DNA from: Ferruginibacter sp. | Lineage (GTDB): Bacteria; Bacteroidota; Bacteroidia; Chitinophagales; Chitinophagaceae | Assembly (NCBI GenBank): GCA_017983695.1 | Contig: JAGOAX010000002.1 | Span: 407,557-471,556, forward strand | Reading direction: 5' to 3' | Length of the DNA: 64,000 nucleotides | Shown: positions 16,391 through 25,233 of the stretch, one piece after another | Layout: every line of letters begins with the position of its first letter | Numbering within the stretch: the first letter of the stretch is position 1 | Program-made: the position numbers and the translations under genes | The notes under the pieces: model-generated | Databases searched by the model: none | Told to the model about the DNA's origin: nothing | The model's input: only the letters and a program-made list of their open reading frames with translations

Positions 16391-16420
16391 AAAAAAGCGG
16401 CAGTTCTTGAAACTGCCGCT
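16391..16420 (-). terminator. Rho-independent terminator of the trigger factor gene
   Basis: Ten-base-pair stem AGCGGCAGTT (16396-16405) / AACTGCCGCT (16411-16420), loop CTTGA. The U-tract is on the minus strand (A-run 16391-16396), 20 nt past the tig stop codon. Confidence 0.88.
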
Positions 16421-16440
16421 CTCAAAAAAATTATCATTGT

Positions 16441-17808
16441 TTAATGGTGATGATTATGCATCATACCATTCAATTCTTCACCGGTTACTTCTTTTTCTTT
16501 TGGTTTTACCTGTGCCTCTACCCATGAAAATAATTTATCGGTAATAAGGCGGCGATAGCTGGCATCAACTTGTTTTTCGTCTTTCATCATACGGTCGATA
16601 TAGCTTTCTAAAAAGCTGGTATCATCCCCCAGGTTCATACTGCCGAAGTAACGCATTATCTCAACTTTCATACTATCCCTTAACTCTTCGTTAGTTACCT
16701 GCAGCTTATTATCCTGTACCAGTTTATCACTTATCAGAGTCCATTTTAACTGGTTGCTGAAAGAAGGAAATTCTGCTTCAGCTTCTTCTGCAGTTTTAGG
16801 CTTTTCGCCACCGGTTTGCAACCAGCGCTTTAAAAAATCTGCAGGAAACTCCATTTTAGTTTCATCAATTAAATAATGATATAACTGGTCCTGTAATTGG
16901 TTTTTACTTTGTGCATCCCAGTACTGCTGTATCTCTTCTTTAATTGCAGCTTTTAATTCTTCTGCTGTTTTAATATCTTTTGCAGGATAAATCTCTTTAA
17001 AAAATTCTTCAGTTAACTCCCGCTTTTCAACCAACCCGATTTTTACAATGGCCAGGTTAAAATATTTTTTTGCAGCGTCTTTATCACTTTCTTCAAAACC
17101 CAGATCGTGTAAAATTGCAGTCAATTTATCTTCGTCAAAAGCTTTGCTGAGCTGTACAGTAACCGCATCACCAACTTTTTTGCCCATGAATTTTTTCTGA
17201 GTGGCAGCGGTTAAATATTTAAGTATTACAGAGTTTTCTTTTGTTGCGCCGCCTTCAACTATAGTACCATCTTTATCACTTTCAGTAAATAATATATTCA
17301 ATACATTTTCTTCATTATCTACGGTTTCGGGCTCTGTCATTTTACCCCCTTTAATCTGCATGCGGCTTATTTCTCCGTCAACCATTGTATCTGTTGCAAC
17401 AACTTTGTGTAAAGTAACTTTTGCCTTGGCAATATCAATGATGGTATAATCCGGTTTTAACCCCATCTCAAAACCAAACTCATAATCAGCAGGATTATTA
17501 ATATCCATTTTAGCCAGATCACTTGTTAATGGAAGCGGTTGGGCAAAAATTTCAGGTTTCTCATTATTCAGGTAAGTGTACAATTCCTTCTCCACTGTTT
17601 TAATTACTTCATCAGTAAAAATAGAATTGCCATACATTTTTTTAATCATGCCTGCAGGCACCATTCCCTTTCTAAAGCCTGGAATATTTGCTGTTTTGCT
17701 GTATTCTTTCAGCTTTTTATCAAATGAAGGAAAATAATCATCCTTAGTTACTTTCACCGTTAATTTATCGTGTAATAAACCGATGTTTTCTCTTACTACT
17801 GTAGCCAT
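16441..17808 (-). CDS. tig: Trigger factor, ribosome-associated chaperone
   Basis: Folds nascent chains at the ribosome exit tunnel. The N-terminal ribosome-binding domain has GFRKGMVP, the signature loop (usually GFRxGKxP). A degenerate PPIase-like domain follows, with a long helical C-terminal domain (about 255-440). I chose the ATG at 17808 (MATVVRENIG) because Bacteroidetes trigger factors begin this way; an upstream ATG at 17841 adds an unlikely 11 residues. The protein ends MMHNHHH, a natural histidine cluster that could bind metal. It is monocistronic with its own terminator. Confidence 0.93.
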   Translation of the reverse strand: MATVVRENIGLLHDKLTVKVTKDDYFPSFDKKLKEYSKTANIPGFRKGMVPAGMIKKMYGNSIFTDEVIKTVEKELYTYLNNEKPEIFAQPLPLTSDLAKMDINNPADYEFGFEMGLKPDYTIIDIAKAKVTLHKVVATDTMVDGEISRMQIKGGKMTEPETVDNEENVLNILFTESDKDGTIVEGGATKENSVILKYLTAATQKKFMGKKVGDAVTVQLSKAFDEDKLTAILHDLGFEESDKDAAKKYFNLAIVKIGLVEKRELTEEFFKEIYPAKDIKTAEELKAAIKEEIQQYWDAQSKNQLQDQLYHYLIDETKMEFPADFLKRWLQTGGEKPKTAEEAEAEFPSFSNQLKWTLISDKLVQDNKLQVTNEELRDSMKVEIMRYFGSMNLGDDTSFLESYIDRMMKDEKQVDASYRRLITDKLFSWVEAQVKPKEKEVTGEELNGMMHNHHH

Positions 17809-17841
17809 TTTATAAATATTTATCTGTTTAATAAAGAACAA

Positions 17842-17892
17842 GGAACAAGGAATATAGAATTTTGAAGTTCTTTATTCATCATTCCTTGTTCC
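17842..17892. repeat. 12-bp inverted repeat between tRNA-Leu and tig
   Basis: GGAACAAGGAAT (17842-17853) is the exact reverse complement of ATTCCTTGTTCC (17881-17892), with a 27-nt loop. There is no T-tract on either strand, so it is not a classical terminator. It may be a processing hairpin or a repeat of the GAATTTTGAA/AAGGAACAAGG intergenic type. Confidence 0.7.
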
Positions 17893-17910
17893 CTGGTCGA
17901 TATTCTATTG

Positions 17911-17992
17911 TCCGGATGATAGGGGTCGAACCTACATGGATTACTCCGCCAGATCCTAAGTCTGGTGCGTCTGCCAATTTCGCCACATCCGG
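17911..17992 (-). tRNA. tRNA-Leu (anticodon UAG)
   Basis: 82 nt, class II with a long variable arm. The acceptor stem CCGGATG / CATCCGG pairs fully. The D-arm is GCGAAATTGGCAGACGC and the anticodon stem-loop is CCAGA-CTTAGGA-TCTGG, giving anticodon UAG (reads CUA/CUN). The variable arm GGAGTAATCC is followed by T-loop GGTTCGACC. The discriminator base is A and the 3' CCA is not encoded. Confidence 0.95.
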
Positions 17993-18068
17993 TAAAGGGT
18001 TGCAAAAGTAAGGGTTTTCCGTAAAAAATGGAAACGAATTGTTTTCCGTAAATTCGTTTTATCAGTTT

Positions 18069-20312
18069 ATGGAAACCACAATAGACATACCTAAATATAA
18101 CCTCACCGAGGAAGAAGAAAAAAAAGAGATATTACGGCAATACCGTGGTTTGTTACGTGTATTAAAACCCAAATTAAAACCCGGCGATAAAGAACTGGTA
18201 CGTATTGCTTTTGAAATGGCTGCCGAAGCCCACAAAACCATGCGCCGTAAAAGCGGCGAACCTTATATTTTACACCCCCTGGCTGTTGCCAAAATTTGTG
18301 TAGAAGAAATAGGCCTTGGTGTACGTAGTACTATTTGTGCATTATTGCACGACACCGTTGAAGATACTGATGTTAGCCTGGAAGATATACAAAGAGAATT
18401 TGGCAATGAAATTGCAAAAATTGTAGATGGCCTTACCAAAATAAGCACGGTAATGGACACCAATACTACCCAGCAAGCCGAAAATTTTAAAAAAATATTA
18501 CTTACTCTTACTGATGACCCCCGGGTAATTTTAATAAAGCTGAGTGACCGCTTACATAACATGCGTACCATGGACAGCATGAAACGGGAAAAGCAATTAA
18601 AAATAAGCAGCGAAACCGTTTATGTTTATGCCCCATTGGCTCACCGTATGGGATTGTATAATATTAAAACTGAAATGGAAGACCTGTCCATGAAGTATAT
18701 GGAGCCGGATACTTACCGTTACATTGCCCAAAAATTAAGCGATACTAAAAGAGAACGCACTAAATACATCAATGATTTTATAAGGCCGATAAAAGAAAAA
18801 CTGGAAAAAGCAGATTTTGATTTTGAAATTTATGGACGGCCTAAAAGCATCCACTCCATCTGGACAAAGATGAAAAAGAAAGGCGTGAGCTTTGAGGAAG
18901 TGTATGATCTTTTTGCCATCCGTATTTTAGTAAATTCATCTGTTGAAAAAGAAAAAGAAGATTGCTGGAAAGTGTACAGCATTATTACTGACGCCTACAA
19001 TCCATCGCCGGAAAGATTAAGAGATTGGTTAAGCAACCCAAAAAGCAATGGTTACGAAGCATTACACACCACTGTAATGGGACCGCAAGGTAAATGGGTA
19101 GAAGTGCAGATACGTACCAAACGTATGAATGAAATTGCTGAAAAAGGTTTGGCTGCACATTGGAAATATAAAGAAGGTGCTGCTGATGAAAGTCGCTTTG
19201 ATACCTGGTTTCAGCAAATACGGGAAGCACTGGGCAACCAGGATACCAACTCACTTGATTTTTTACAGGATTTTAAAACCTCTTTTCTTGCCGAAGAAAT
19301 TTATGTGTACACCCCAAAAGGCGATATTAAAATGTTACCTGTTGGTGCTACCGCATTAGATTTTGCTTTTAATGTACATACTGCAGTTGGCAGCCGCTGT
19401 ATTGGCGCCAAAGTAAATCATAAACTGGTACCCATTGGCCATAAACTCCGCAGTGGCGACCAGATAGAAATTATTACCAGTGCCAAGCAAAAGCCCAACC
19501 AGGAATGGTTGAACCTTGTAGTTACCACTAAGGCCAAAACAAAAATTAAAGACACTTTAAAAGAAGAAAAAAGAAAAGTTGCCGAAGATGGCAAATACAT
19601 CTTACAGAAAAAATTAGATGCTATTGGCGGTATGATGACGCAGCATAACCTGGAAGAGCTGGCATCTTTTTACAAGGTTAATTCTTCGCTTGATTTACTG
19701 TATGAAATTGCCACAAAGAAGATTGACCTTAAGGAAATAAAAGATTTTACTGCATCAGGCGACAGGCTGTTTATTCCCAAGCCGGTTAAACACGAACATG
19801 AAGATAAACATGATACTGACCATCATGCAAAACACACTGCAAAAAAAGATAAGGATGCAGAACTTATAATTTTTGGCGAAAGCAGTGATAAAATACAATA
19901 CACACTGGCCAATTGCTGCAAGCCCATACCCGGTGATGATGTGTTTGGTTTTGTTACCACCGGCGAAGGATTAAAAATACACCGTACCAATTGTCCTAAT
20001 GCTACCAGATTGCTTTCTAACTATGGGCACCGGGTAGTAAAAACCAAGTGGGCAAAAAATAAAGAGATCTCTTTTTTAACCGGTTTAAAAATTATTGGTT
20101 TGGATGATGTGGGTGTTATTCATAAAATAACCAACCTTATCAGTGGCGAAATGAAATTTAATATTGCTGCCATGACGATTGAAGCAGCCGAAGGAATATT
20201 CAGGGGCAACATAAAAATATTTGTACATGATAAAGATGAGCTGGATGAACTGGTAAAACGCCTTGTTGAATTACCCGGTATTGAAAGGGTGGACAGGTAT
20301 GATACAGAATAG
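18069..20312 (+). CDS. Bifunctional (p)ppGpp synthetase/hydrolase, RelA/SpoT family
   Basis: Makes and degrades the stringent-response alarmone. The domains in order are: HD hydrolase (about 40-190) with ILHP and an intact HDTVEDTD; synthetase (about 235-355) with GRPKSIHSIWTKM and GYEALHTTV; TGS (about 395-455, EEIYVYTPKGDIKMLP); helical and zinc-finger region (LANCCKPIPGD, HRTNC); and C-terminal ACT domain. Both catalytic motifs look intact, so this should be the bifunctional Rel. The ATG at 18069 gives the usual METT... start; an in-frame ATG 30 nt upstream is less likely. Confidence 0.95.
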   Translation: METTIDIPKYNLTEEEEKKEILRQYRGLLRVLKPKLKPGDKELVRIAFEMAAEAHKTMRRKSGEPYILHPLAVAKICVEEIGLGVRSTICALLHDTVEDTDVSLEDIQREFGNEIAKIVDGLTKISTVMDTNTTQQAENFKKILLTLTDDPRVILIKLSDRLHNMRTMDSMKREKQLKISSETVYVYAPLAHRMGLYNIKTEMEDLSMKYMEPDTYRYIAQKLSDTKRERTKYINDFIRPIKEKLEKADFDFEIYGRPKSIHSIWTKMKKKGVSFEEVYDLFAIRILVNSSVEKEKEDCWKVYSIITDAYNPSPERLRDWLSNPKSNGYEALHTTVMGPQGKWVEVQIRTKRMNEIAEKGLAAHWKYKEGAADESRFDTWFQQIREALGNQDTNSLDFLQDFKTSFLAEEIYVYTPKGDIKMLPVGATALDFAFNVHTAVGSRCIGAKVNHKLVPIGHKLRSGDQIEIITSAKQKPNQEWLNLVVTTKAKTKIKDTLKEEKRKVAEDGKYILQKKLDAIGGMMTQHNLEELASFYKVNSSLDLLYEIATKKIDLKEIKDFTASGDRLFIPKPVKHEHEDKHDTDHHAKHTAKKDKDAELIIFGESSDKIQYTLANCCKPIPGDDVFGFVTTGEGLKIHRTNCPNATRLLSNYGHRVVKTKWAKNKEISFLTGLKIIGLDDVGVIHKITNLISGEMKFNIAAMTIEAAEGIFRGNIKIFVHDKDELDELVKRLVELPGIERVDRYDTE

Positions 20313-20422
20313 GCAGCAAACAATACTTCGCCATCAATTTAACAATTAGTTTATCAACGTATACAACCATTTCTTATCAAAACACATCATATTTGTAATT
20401 CAAAAAATTAAAACTAAAAATC

Positions 20423-20767
20423 ATGCAGGAGTTAATTAACCGCCTTACCGAAAAAGCCGGCATTAGTGCAGAGCAAGCCACTAAAAGCCTTGAAACCATA
20501 AAAGACTTTGTAAAAGAAAAATTTCCGATGTTAGGCGGTGCGGTTGACAATATGTTTGCTGCCGCTCCTGAAACTGTTGCAGCTGCTGCTCCAAAAGCAG
20601 AGGTTAAAAAAGAAGAAAGTGTAATGGATAAAATCAGCGATGTAATTCCCGGTCAGGCTGGCGAAAAAATTGAAGCATTTGCTAAAAATGCAGCCGATAA
20701 AGCTGAAGATGTTTTTGACAATGTAAAAGATAAACTGAGCGGTATGTTTGGCGGCGATAAAAAATAA
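20423..20767 (+). CDS. Small helical Ala/Lys-rich protein
   Basis: A 114-residue soluble protein with an N-terminal helical domain (MQELINRLTEKAGIS, AEQATKSLETIKDFVKEKFP), an Ala-rich linker, then a helical segment with regular Lys/Asp spacing (NAADKAEDVFDNVKDKL) and a Gly-rich tail. It resembles small DUF-type proteins widespread in Bacteroidetes; the function is unknown. It has no signal peptide. It is monocistronic with a terminator right after the stop. Confidence 0.7.
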   Translation: MQELINRLTEKAGISAEQATKSLETIKDFVKEKFPMLGGAVDNMFAAAPETVAAAAPKAEVKKEESVMDKISDVIPGQAGEKIEAFAKNAADKAEDVFDNVKDKLSGMFGGDKK

Positions 20768-20787
20768 TTTCCCTTGAAAATTGTACC

Positions 20788-20818
20788 AGCCCTGCAGCAT
20801 AACTGTGGGGCTTTTTTA
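20788..20818 (+). terminator. Rho-independent terminator after the helical protein gene
   Basis: AGCCCTGCAG (20788-20797) pairs with CTGTGGGGCT (20803-20812 region) through G-U wobbles and is followed by a run of six T. Confidence 0.75.
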
Positions 20819-20863
20819 TATCCGCCGCTTTACTTAAAAGAAGCAGCTGTAAATTAGTTAATG

Positions 20864-21268
20864 CTATCTTGTTGCCGTCCATGTACCGGTTGAAACACCA
20901 GCATCTCCCACAGCAGTACCACTTAAACTGTTGTCCGTTATTTTAGTGCCAGTATAGCTTGCCAATCCGGAAAAGTTAAACACAAAATTGATGTTATTGC
21001 CCGAAGATGTCCATGTACCTGCATCAGTCTTACTAAAGCTACCTTCTACATAATCCCATTTACCATCTGTCTTTAAAGTAGCTGTAAAAGTTCCCTTGGC
21101 CATAGAGCCTGTGGTGAAGTTGTAAGCCACAGTCCATTTGCCTGTATAAGTAAATGCCGCAGGTGCAGTTTTTTCCTTTTTACAGGAAGATAAGTTGAAG
21201 AATACTGCTGATAAAAATAACAGCGAAAACAGTGGCGTAGTGTTTTTAATTTTTAATAAATGTAACAT
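20864..21268 (-). CDS. Predicted lipoprotein with lipocalin-like beta repeat
   Basis: 134 residues. A lipoprotein signal ends NLSSC (Cys29). The mature region is beta-rich, with alternating GKWTVAYNF, GTFTATLKTDGKWDY, DAGTWTSSGNNINFVF and GTWTATR strands typical of small lipocalin-like domains of Bacteroidetes. It lies 22 nt downstream of another lipoprotein gene and is probably co-transcribed with it. Ligand unknown. Confidence 0.7.
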   Translation of the reverse strand: MLHLLKIKNTTPLFSLLFLSAVFFNLSSCKKEKTAPAAFTYTGKWTVAYNFTTGSMAKGTFTATLKTDGKWDYVEGSFSKTDAGTWTSSGNNINFVFNFSGLASYTGTKITDNSLSGTAVGDAGVSTGTWTATR

Positions 21269-21290
21269 TGGTTATAGTGTTTTATTTTTG

Positions 21291-22463
21291 TTATTTATTT
21301 AATGGCTTCCAGTTTTGTGTATCACTCAATTCCACATTGGGGTTAAATGCAGGATTGTTACTCATTATATAACTTCCATCTCCCTTACTCCAGGCATTGG
21401 TGTAACCGCTTGTTAATTCTATTTTATTACCTCTTTCATCGGTATAATTTTCTACACCACGTAAATATTGGCCAAACCCATCAGTATCTGTTTTTGCAGT
21501 ACTGCTGCCGGTATTATTTCTTGCTTCCCAGCTTCGTATAATATTATTGCCAATTTCCTGCTGTGCCTTTTGAGTAATTTGTATTTGTTTCCATAATTCG
21601 TTTTGAGCATTAGAAGTTATAGCAGCATAAAAAGCCTGCACACCACCTATCCATTGTGGATTTATTCTTGTACTGCTGAAAAAAGTACTCATAATTTTTC
21701 GGGCCATTTCATTATTGCCAGCCTTATATTTTAAAACAATACGCATACCTGCATAGCATTGAATATTGCTGGCCATACCGCCTTGTGTACCCGGCATGGT
21801 TACAATGGTTTGCATAATGGTGCAAAAAGCAAGGCCTTCTTTTCCATCTTCAAATTGCAATACACCTTCGGCTGCACTGCCCCGGTGGCTGTATGCATTG
21901 TTTCCCGCCTGCCTTGCAGTATTGGTCATTTGCTGGGCACCTGCATCCATTTGCTGTTGCAGCTCTTGTATAACACTGGCAGATTTTACTTGTGCTTTTA
22001 CATAAGGCGCTAATCCATATTTTATGTAGCCTGCAGCATCTGTTGGCTGGGAAATGTAACAGGCATGAGGATAAAATCCCCTGCGCATGGCATCTAACTG
22101 TACCGCATCGGTACTCCAGTCAAATTGTGTTACTGGTAACATTGTCAATTCATAATCACCATCAGGCGATGTTGCTTTAACAGATGCCTGTATCATTTCC
22201 GGAAAACACTTTTTGGTAGCATCCCATTGAACACTGCTGTTTACCTGCCAACTTGCAGGCAAAACAAAAGAACTCACTTCCAGGGGTTGATTAAAGCCAT
22301 ATTTGTCTTCTACCCTGAATCTCTTTAAAATAACATAGTCTTTCCCCTCAACCATATTTGAAGATTTATTTGCACTTGCATTGCTTTTATTTTTTTGCGA
22401 TGGTTGTGCATTGCAGGAAAATAAAAATGAAATTAAACCTGCAGCAATTAATATTTTATACAT
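21291..22463 (-). CDS. Lipoprotein of unknown function, 390 residues
   Basis: The N-terminal lipoprotein signal (LISFLFSC, Cys17) is followed by a Ser/Asn-rich linker and a large mature region without a domain I can name. Features include a central helical Gln-rich segment (VIQELQQQMDAGAQQMTNTARQ), a strand-rich part with MRIVLKYKAGNNEM, a second helical part (QIQITQKAQQEIGNNIIRSWEAR) and a C-terminal region (VENYTDERGNKIELTSGY). It shares the minus strand with the small lipocalin-like lipoprotein and a 26-residue peptide gene upstream. Confidence 0.65.
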   Translation of the reverse strand: MYKILIAAGLISFLFSCNAQPSQKNKSNASANKSSNMVEGKDYVILKRFRVEDKYGFNQPLEVSSFVLPASWQVNSSVQWDATKKCFPEMIQASVKATSPDGDYELTMLPVTQFDWSTDAVQLDAMRRGFYPHACYISQPTDAAGYIKYGLAPYVKAQVKSASVIQELQQQMDAGAQQMTNTARQAGNNAYSHRGSAAEGVLQFEDGKEGLAFCTIMQTIVTMPGTQGGMASNIQCYAGMRIVLKYKAGNNEMARKIMSTFFSSTRINPQWIGGVQAFYAAITSNAQNELWKQIQITQKAQQEIGNNIIRSWEARNNTGSSTAKTDTDGFGQYLRGVENYTDERGNKIELTSGYTNAWSKGDGSYIMSNNPAFNPNVELSDTQNWKPLNK

Positions 22464-22558
22464 AATTAGTTTTATAGTTCAAGATAGTATTTTGCCCAAG
22501 TACCTTTTAGTAAATGTTAATAACTGTTGATTAAAATTTAAAACTGGTTAATATCCTG

Positions 22559-22639
22559 TCAGCTGTAAGAAGCGTTATTTGCAGCTAAAAAAAGACTTCC
22601 TGCTATTACAAACAGCAGAACATACAAAAGCATATTCAT
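22559..22639 (-). CDS. Possible 26-residue hydrophobic peptide
   Basis: A short frame from ATG (22639) to TGA encodes MNMLLYVLLFVIAGSLFLAA followed by NNASYS: a single membrane helix with a polar tail. It lies upstream of, and on the same strand as, the 390-residue lipoprotein, in a gap otherwise without genes. The operator-like motif at 22710-22725 is 71 nt upstream. The hydrophobic composition supports it; its small size keeps confidence modest. Confidence 0.4.
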   Translation of the reverse strand: MNMLLYVLLFVIAGSLFLAANNASYS

Positions 22640-22709
22640 ATTTACCGGTTTAAAAATTTAAAAACTATTTTAGCTGTGTAAATATGCGTAACCAGGGCAG
22701 AAGTTATTA

Positions 22710-22725
22710 TACTCCATTTGGATAG
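22710..22725. promoter_or_regulatory. Operator-like 16-nt motif, copy 1
   Basis: TACTCCATTTGGATAG lies between the minus-strand peptide/lipoprotein unit and the histidine kinase gene. It matches 15 of 16 positions of the motif at 25151-25166, which is upstream of the response regulator gene. Confidence 0.55.
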
Positions 22726-22803
22726 ATTTTTATTAAAAAATGTGATGTACATTTAAATTATTGTTAGCAGAACTTTGGGAATACGTGGCTAAACCTATAC
22801 ACA

Positions 22804-24717
22804 ATGAATCGCTTTTTATTTGTTTTACTGTTACTTTTTTCAGTTAATAAGAAACAATGTATTGCACAAACCCCTAAAATAGATTCTTTAAAAAAAATCA
22901 GCTACTCTGACAAAGATGCAAGCACAAGGTTGGAAGCTATTTTATTATTGCTAAGGGAAAGCGACTCTATGCCTTTTGAAGAGTGGGTCAGATTTTTGAA
23001 TGATGCCGAAGCGTTGCTTAAGCAGGTAAATACACCTGCCACTAATTGTGCTTTTGCATTTAGCAAATCAAAATATTTTATAAGTAATGGCAATGCAGAT
23101 AGTGCCCGAGACTTAGTATCTTCTACATTAGAAAAATACAAAACTAACAATACCATAAAACAACAATTATTATTACTTGAGTTCAGACTTGCCGCCTTTC
23201 TTGTAGATGATGGAAAATATAAAGATGGTATTGAAGCAATGTTGACAATAGTAAAAAAAGCGGAAGAGCAAAAAGATAATAAAGTATGGTGCTATGCTTG
23301 TAACAGTATTGGTTTTTGCTATATGGATATGGGCAGGTATGATGAAGCTATAGTTTGGTTTAGAAAAGTCGTACAGTTAAAAGTGTTTCCCAATGAAAGG
23401 CTCAATATTGCAAAAGAGATAAATAATTTAGCCTCCTGTTTAAACAATATTAAACAGTACGACTCTGCCTTATATTATATTACAATGGGAATTGAAAAAG
23501 CAAAAGCAGAACAAAACCTTAGAGCACTTGCTAATGGATATAACATAAAAGCAGATATTCTGATAAATATTGGGCAAAAAGAAAATGCTGAACCTTTGTT
23601 GATGGATGCAATTAAAATACGTAAACAAATTGGTAATGCCGATTTTATAGCATCCGATATGGCTCAGCTTTCTATTTATTATGCCACGATTGGACAATAC
23701 GAGAAAGGGATAAGTACAGCAAACGAAGCCCTGAAAATTTTTAATGAAAATAAGTTAATTACAAAAACAATGTTTGCCTTTGAGGCCTTAAGATTGAACT
23801 ACAAAAATAAGGGAGACAATAAAAATTATGCCCTTGTACTTGAACAAATGTTAGCGCTAAAAGACTCTTTATACACCACTAATTCTGCTGAGGCACTAAC
23901 GGAATTACAACAAAAATTTGAGGTAGAAAAAAAAGAGAAAACAATTGCACAGCAACAATTAGATTTGGTTAAACGCAAAATTTTATTGTACAGCGCCGCA
24001 ATTGGCACATTATTTTTACTGCTGATTTTTGGTTACCGGTTTAAAAAATATCAACAAAAACAAAAATTACTTGCAGAGGAAAAAAGAATACAAAACGAGT
24101 TGGCTGTAAAAGATGCCGCAGAAAAAGAACGTAAACGCATTGCTGCAGAGCTGCATGACAATTTAGGCGTACAGGCAAATGCCATTTTACACAACAGCAC
24201 TTTACTAAAAACAGCCAATGAAAACCAACAAACTGTTGTTGAAGACTTACAGGATACTGCCAAAGAAATGCTATTGAACCTGAGAGAAACCCTTTGGGCA
24301 ATGAAAACCAGTGATGTACCGGCAACCGATTTGTGGCTGCGGATTATAAATTTTATGAAACAGATGGGGAGGCATTACACAACCATAAATTTTAAAATAG
24401 AAGGAGAAGCCCCTGATGATTTTATAATCCCTTCCAGTAAAGCATTGAATATGGTGTTGATGCTGCAGGAGGCCGTTAACAATGCCGTAAAGCATGCAGC
24501 TGCCACCGAAATAAAAGCAACAAGTAATACAGCAGCTAATGAATGGCGTATTGCAATATCAGATAACGGTAAAGGTTTTAACCTGCCGCTTGTTAAAACT
24601 GAAAAAAAAGATAGCTATGGCTTAGGCAATATGCAGGAAAGAGCCACAGCATCTGCTATTGCCCTTTCCATAAACAGTGAAACAGGAAACGGAACCAGCG
24701 TAATACTTACCATATAA
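22804..24717 (+). CDS. TPR sensor histidine kinase (NarX/DegS-like HisKA_3 type)
   Basis: A 637-residue kinase. It has a signal peptide (MNRFLFVLLLLFSVNK), a periplasmic TPR sensor region (about 100-370, for example IGFCYMDMGRYDEAIVWFRK and YALVLEQML), and a coiled coil. One membrane segment spans about 394-412, then the HisKA_3 dimerisation helix has ERKRIAAELHDNLG with His451 as phosphoacceptor. HATPase boxes follow: EAVNNAVKHA (N box), ISDNGKGF and YGLGNMQER. It belongs with LuxR-type regulators; the likely partner is the regulator at 25234, separated from it by one opposite-strand lipoprotein gene. A TACTCC motif lies 78 nt upstream. Confidence 0.92.
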   Translation: MNRFLFVLLLLFSVNKKQCIAQTPKIDSLKKISYSDKDASTRLEAILLLLRESDSMPFEEWVRFLNDAEALLKQVNTPATNCAFAFSKSKYFISNGNADSARDLVSSTLEKYKTNNTIKQQLLLLEFRLAAFLVDDGKYKDGIEAMLTIVKKAEEQKDNKVWCYACNSIGFCYMDMGRYDEAIVWFRKVVQLKVFPNERLNIAKEINNLASCLNNIKQYDSALYYITMGIEKAKAEQNLRALANGYNIKADILINIGQKENAEPLLMDAIKIRKQIGNADFIASDMAQLSIYYATIGQYEKGISTANEALKIFNENKLITKTMFAFEALRLNYKNKGDNKNYALVLEQMLALKDSLYTTNSAEALTELQQKFEVEKKEKTIAQQQLDLVKRKILLYSAAIGTLFLLLIFGYRFKKYQQKQKLLAEEKRIQNELAVKDAAEKERKRIAAELHDNLGVQANAILHNSTLLKTANENQQTVVEDLQDTAKEMLLNLRETLWAMKTSDVPATDLWLRIINFMKQMGRHYTTINFKIEGEAPDDFIIPSSKALNMVLMLQEAVNNAVKHAAATEIKATSNTAANEWRIAISDNGKGFNLPLVKTEKKDSYGLGNMQERATASAIALSINSETGNGTSVILTI

Positions 24718-24722
24718 TACAG

Positions 24723-25100
24723 TTACTGCAATACTTCTGTATATGACTGGCCAGCCACATACAATATATTACGGTAAACAATGGTGGTGCATGCCATATT
24801 TACGGGTTGCCCTGCCACACAAACTATTGCGGTATAAATTTTTCTTTTCCCCACTGGTACATCCGTTCTTGTAACCGAGGTTTTTGCTTTTACATCTATA
24901 TCAATCACTTTGTTTGGAAAAGGGAAAAGTGTATCGGCACTGCCTGTACCAGTTATAATAAGGCGTTGTTCATAGGCCTGATTGTTTGTAAATGTTACTG
25001 TTGCTGTGTTTCCTGTGCTGCCGTTATCAGATGTGTTAGATTTTTTACAGGCAATAAAGGTAACTACCGTAAATAATGCAGGTAACAAAACTTTTTTCAT
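24723..25100 (-). CDS. Small predicted lipoprotein
   Basis: 125 residues. The lipoprotein signal ends TFIAC (Cys18), followed by a short Ser/Asn/Gly linker. The beta-rich mature part (TVTFTNNQAYEQRLIITGTG, VIDIDVKAKTSVTRTDV) looks like a small immunoglobulin-like or carboxypeptidase-like domain. It lies convergent to the histidine kinase gene and divergent from the response regulator gene; the operator-like motif lies 51 nt upstream of its start. Its position suggests it could be a target of, or accessory to, that two-component system. Confidence 0.65.
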   Translation of the reverse strand: MKKVLLPALFTVVTFIACKKSNTSDNGSTGNTATVTFTNNQAYEQRLIITGTGSADTLFPFPNKVIDIDVKAKTSVTRTDVPVGKRKIYTAIVCVAGQPVNMACTTIVYRNILYVAGQSYTEVLQ

Positions 25101-25150
25101 TTTTATAAAATTTAGAAAAGCAATGTCCCTTTTTAGTTTATGCCACAGTT

Positions 25151-25192
25151 TACTCCTTTTGGATAGTTTTTAAAGAGTACCTGAATGGAGTA
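25151..25192. promoter_or_regulatory. Operator-like motif, copy 2, with inverted half-site
   Basis: TACTCCTTTTGGATAG (25151-25166) is followed 17 nt later by AATGGAGTA (25184-25192). That sequence is the exact reverse complement of the TACTCCATT that opens copy 1. The pair forms an inverted repeat in the divergent promoter region of the lipoprotein and response regulator genes. Confidence 0.6.
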
Positions 25193-25233
25193 TAATTTTA
25201 TGACTAACTTCATTTGATATTAGTAAATCAATT

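Noticed and set aside
17820..18005. 61-codon minus-strand frame
   Set aside because: It runs through tRNA-Leu(UAG) and the inverted repeat next to it, so it is not a protein gene.
22710..22747. TTTG in the 16-nt motif as a -33 promoter box
   Set aside because: No TAnnTTTG occurs at 19-20 nt downstream in either copy of the motif.
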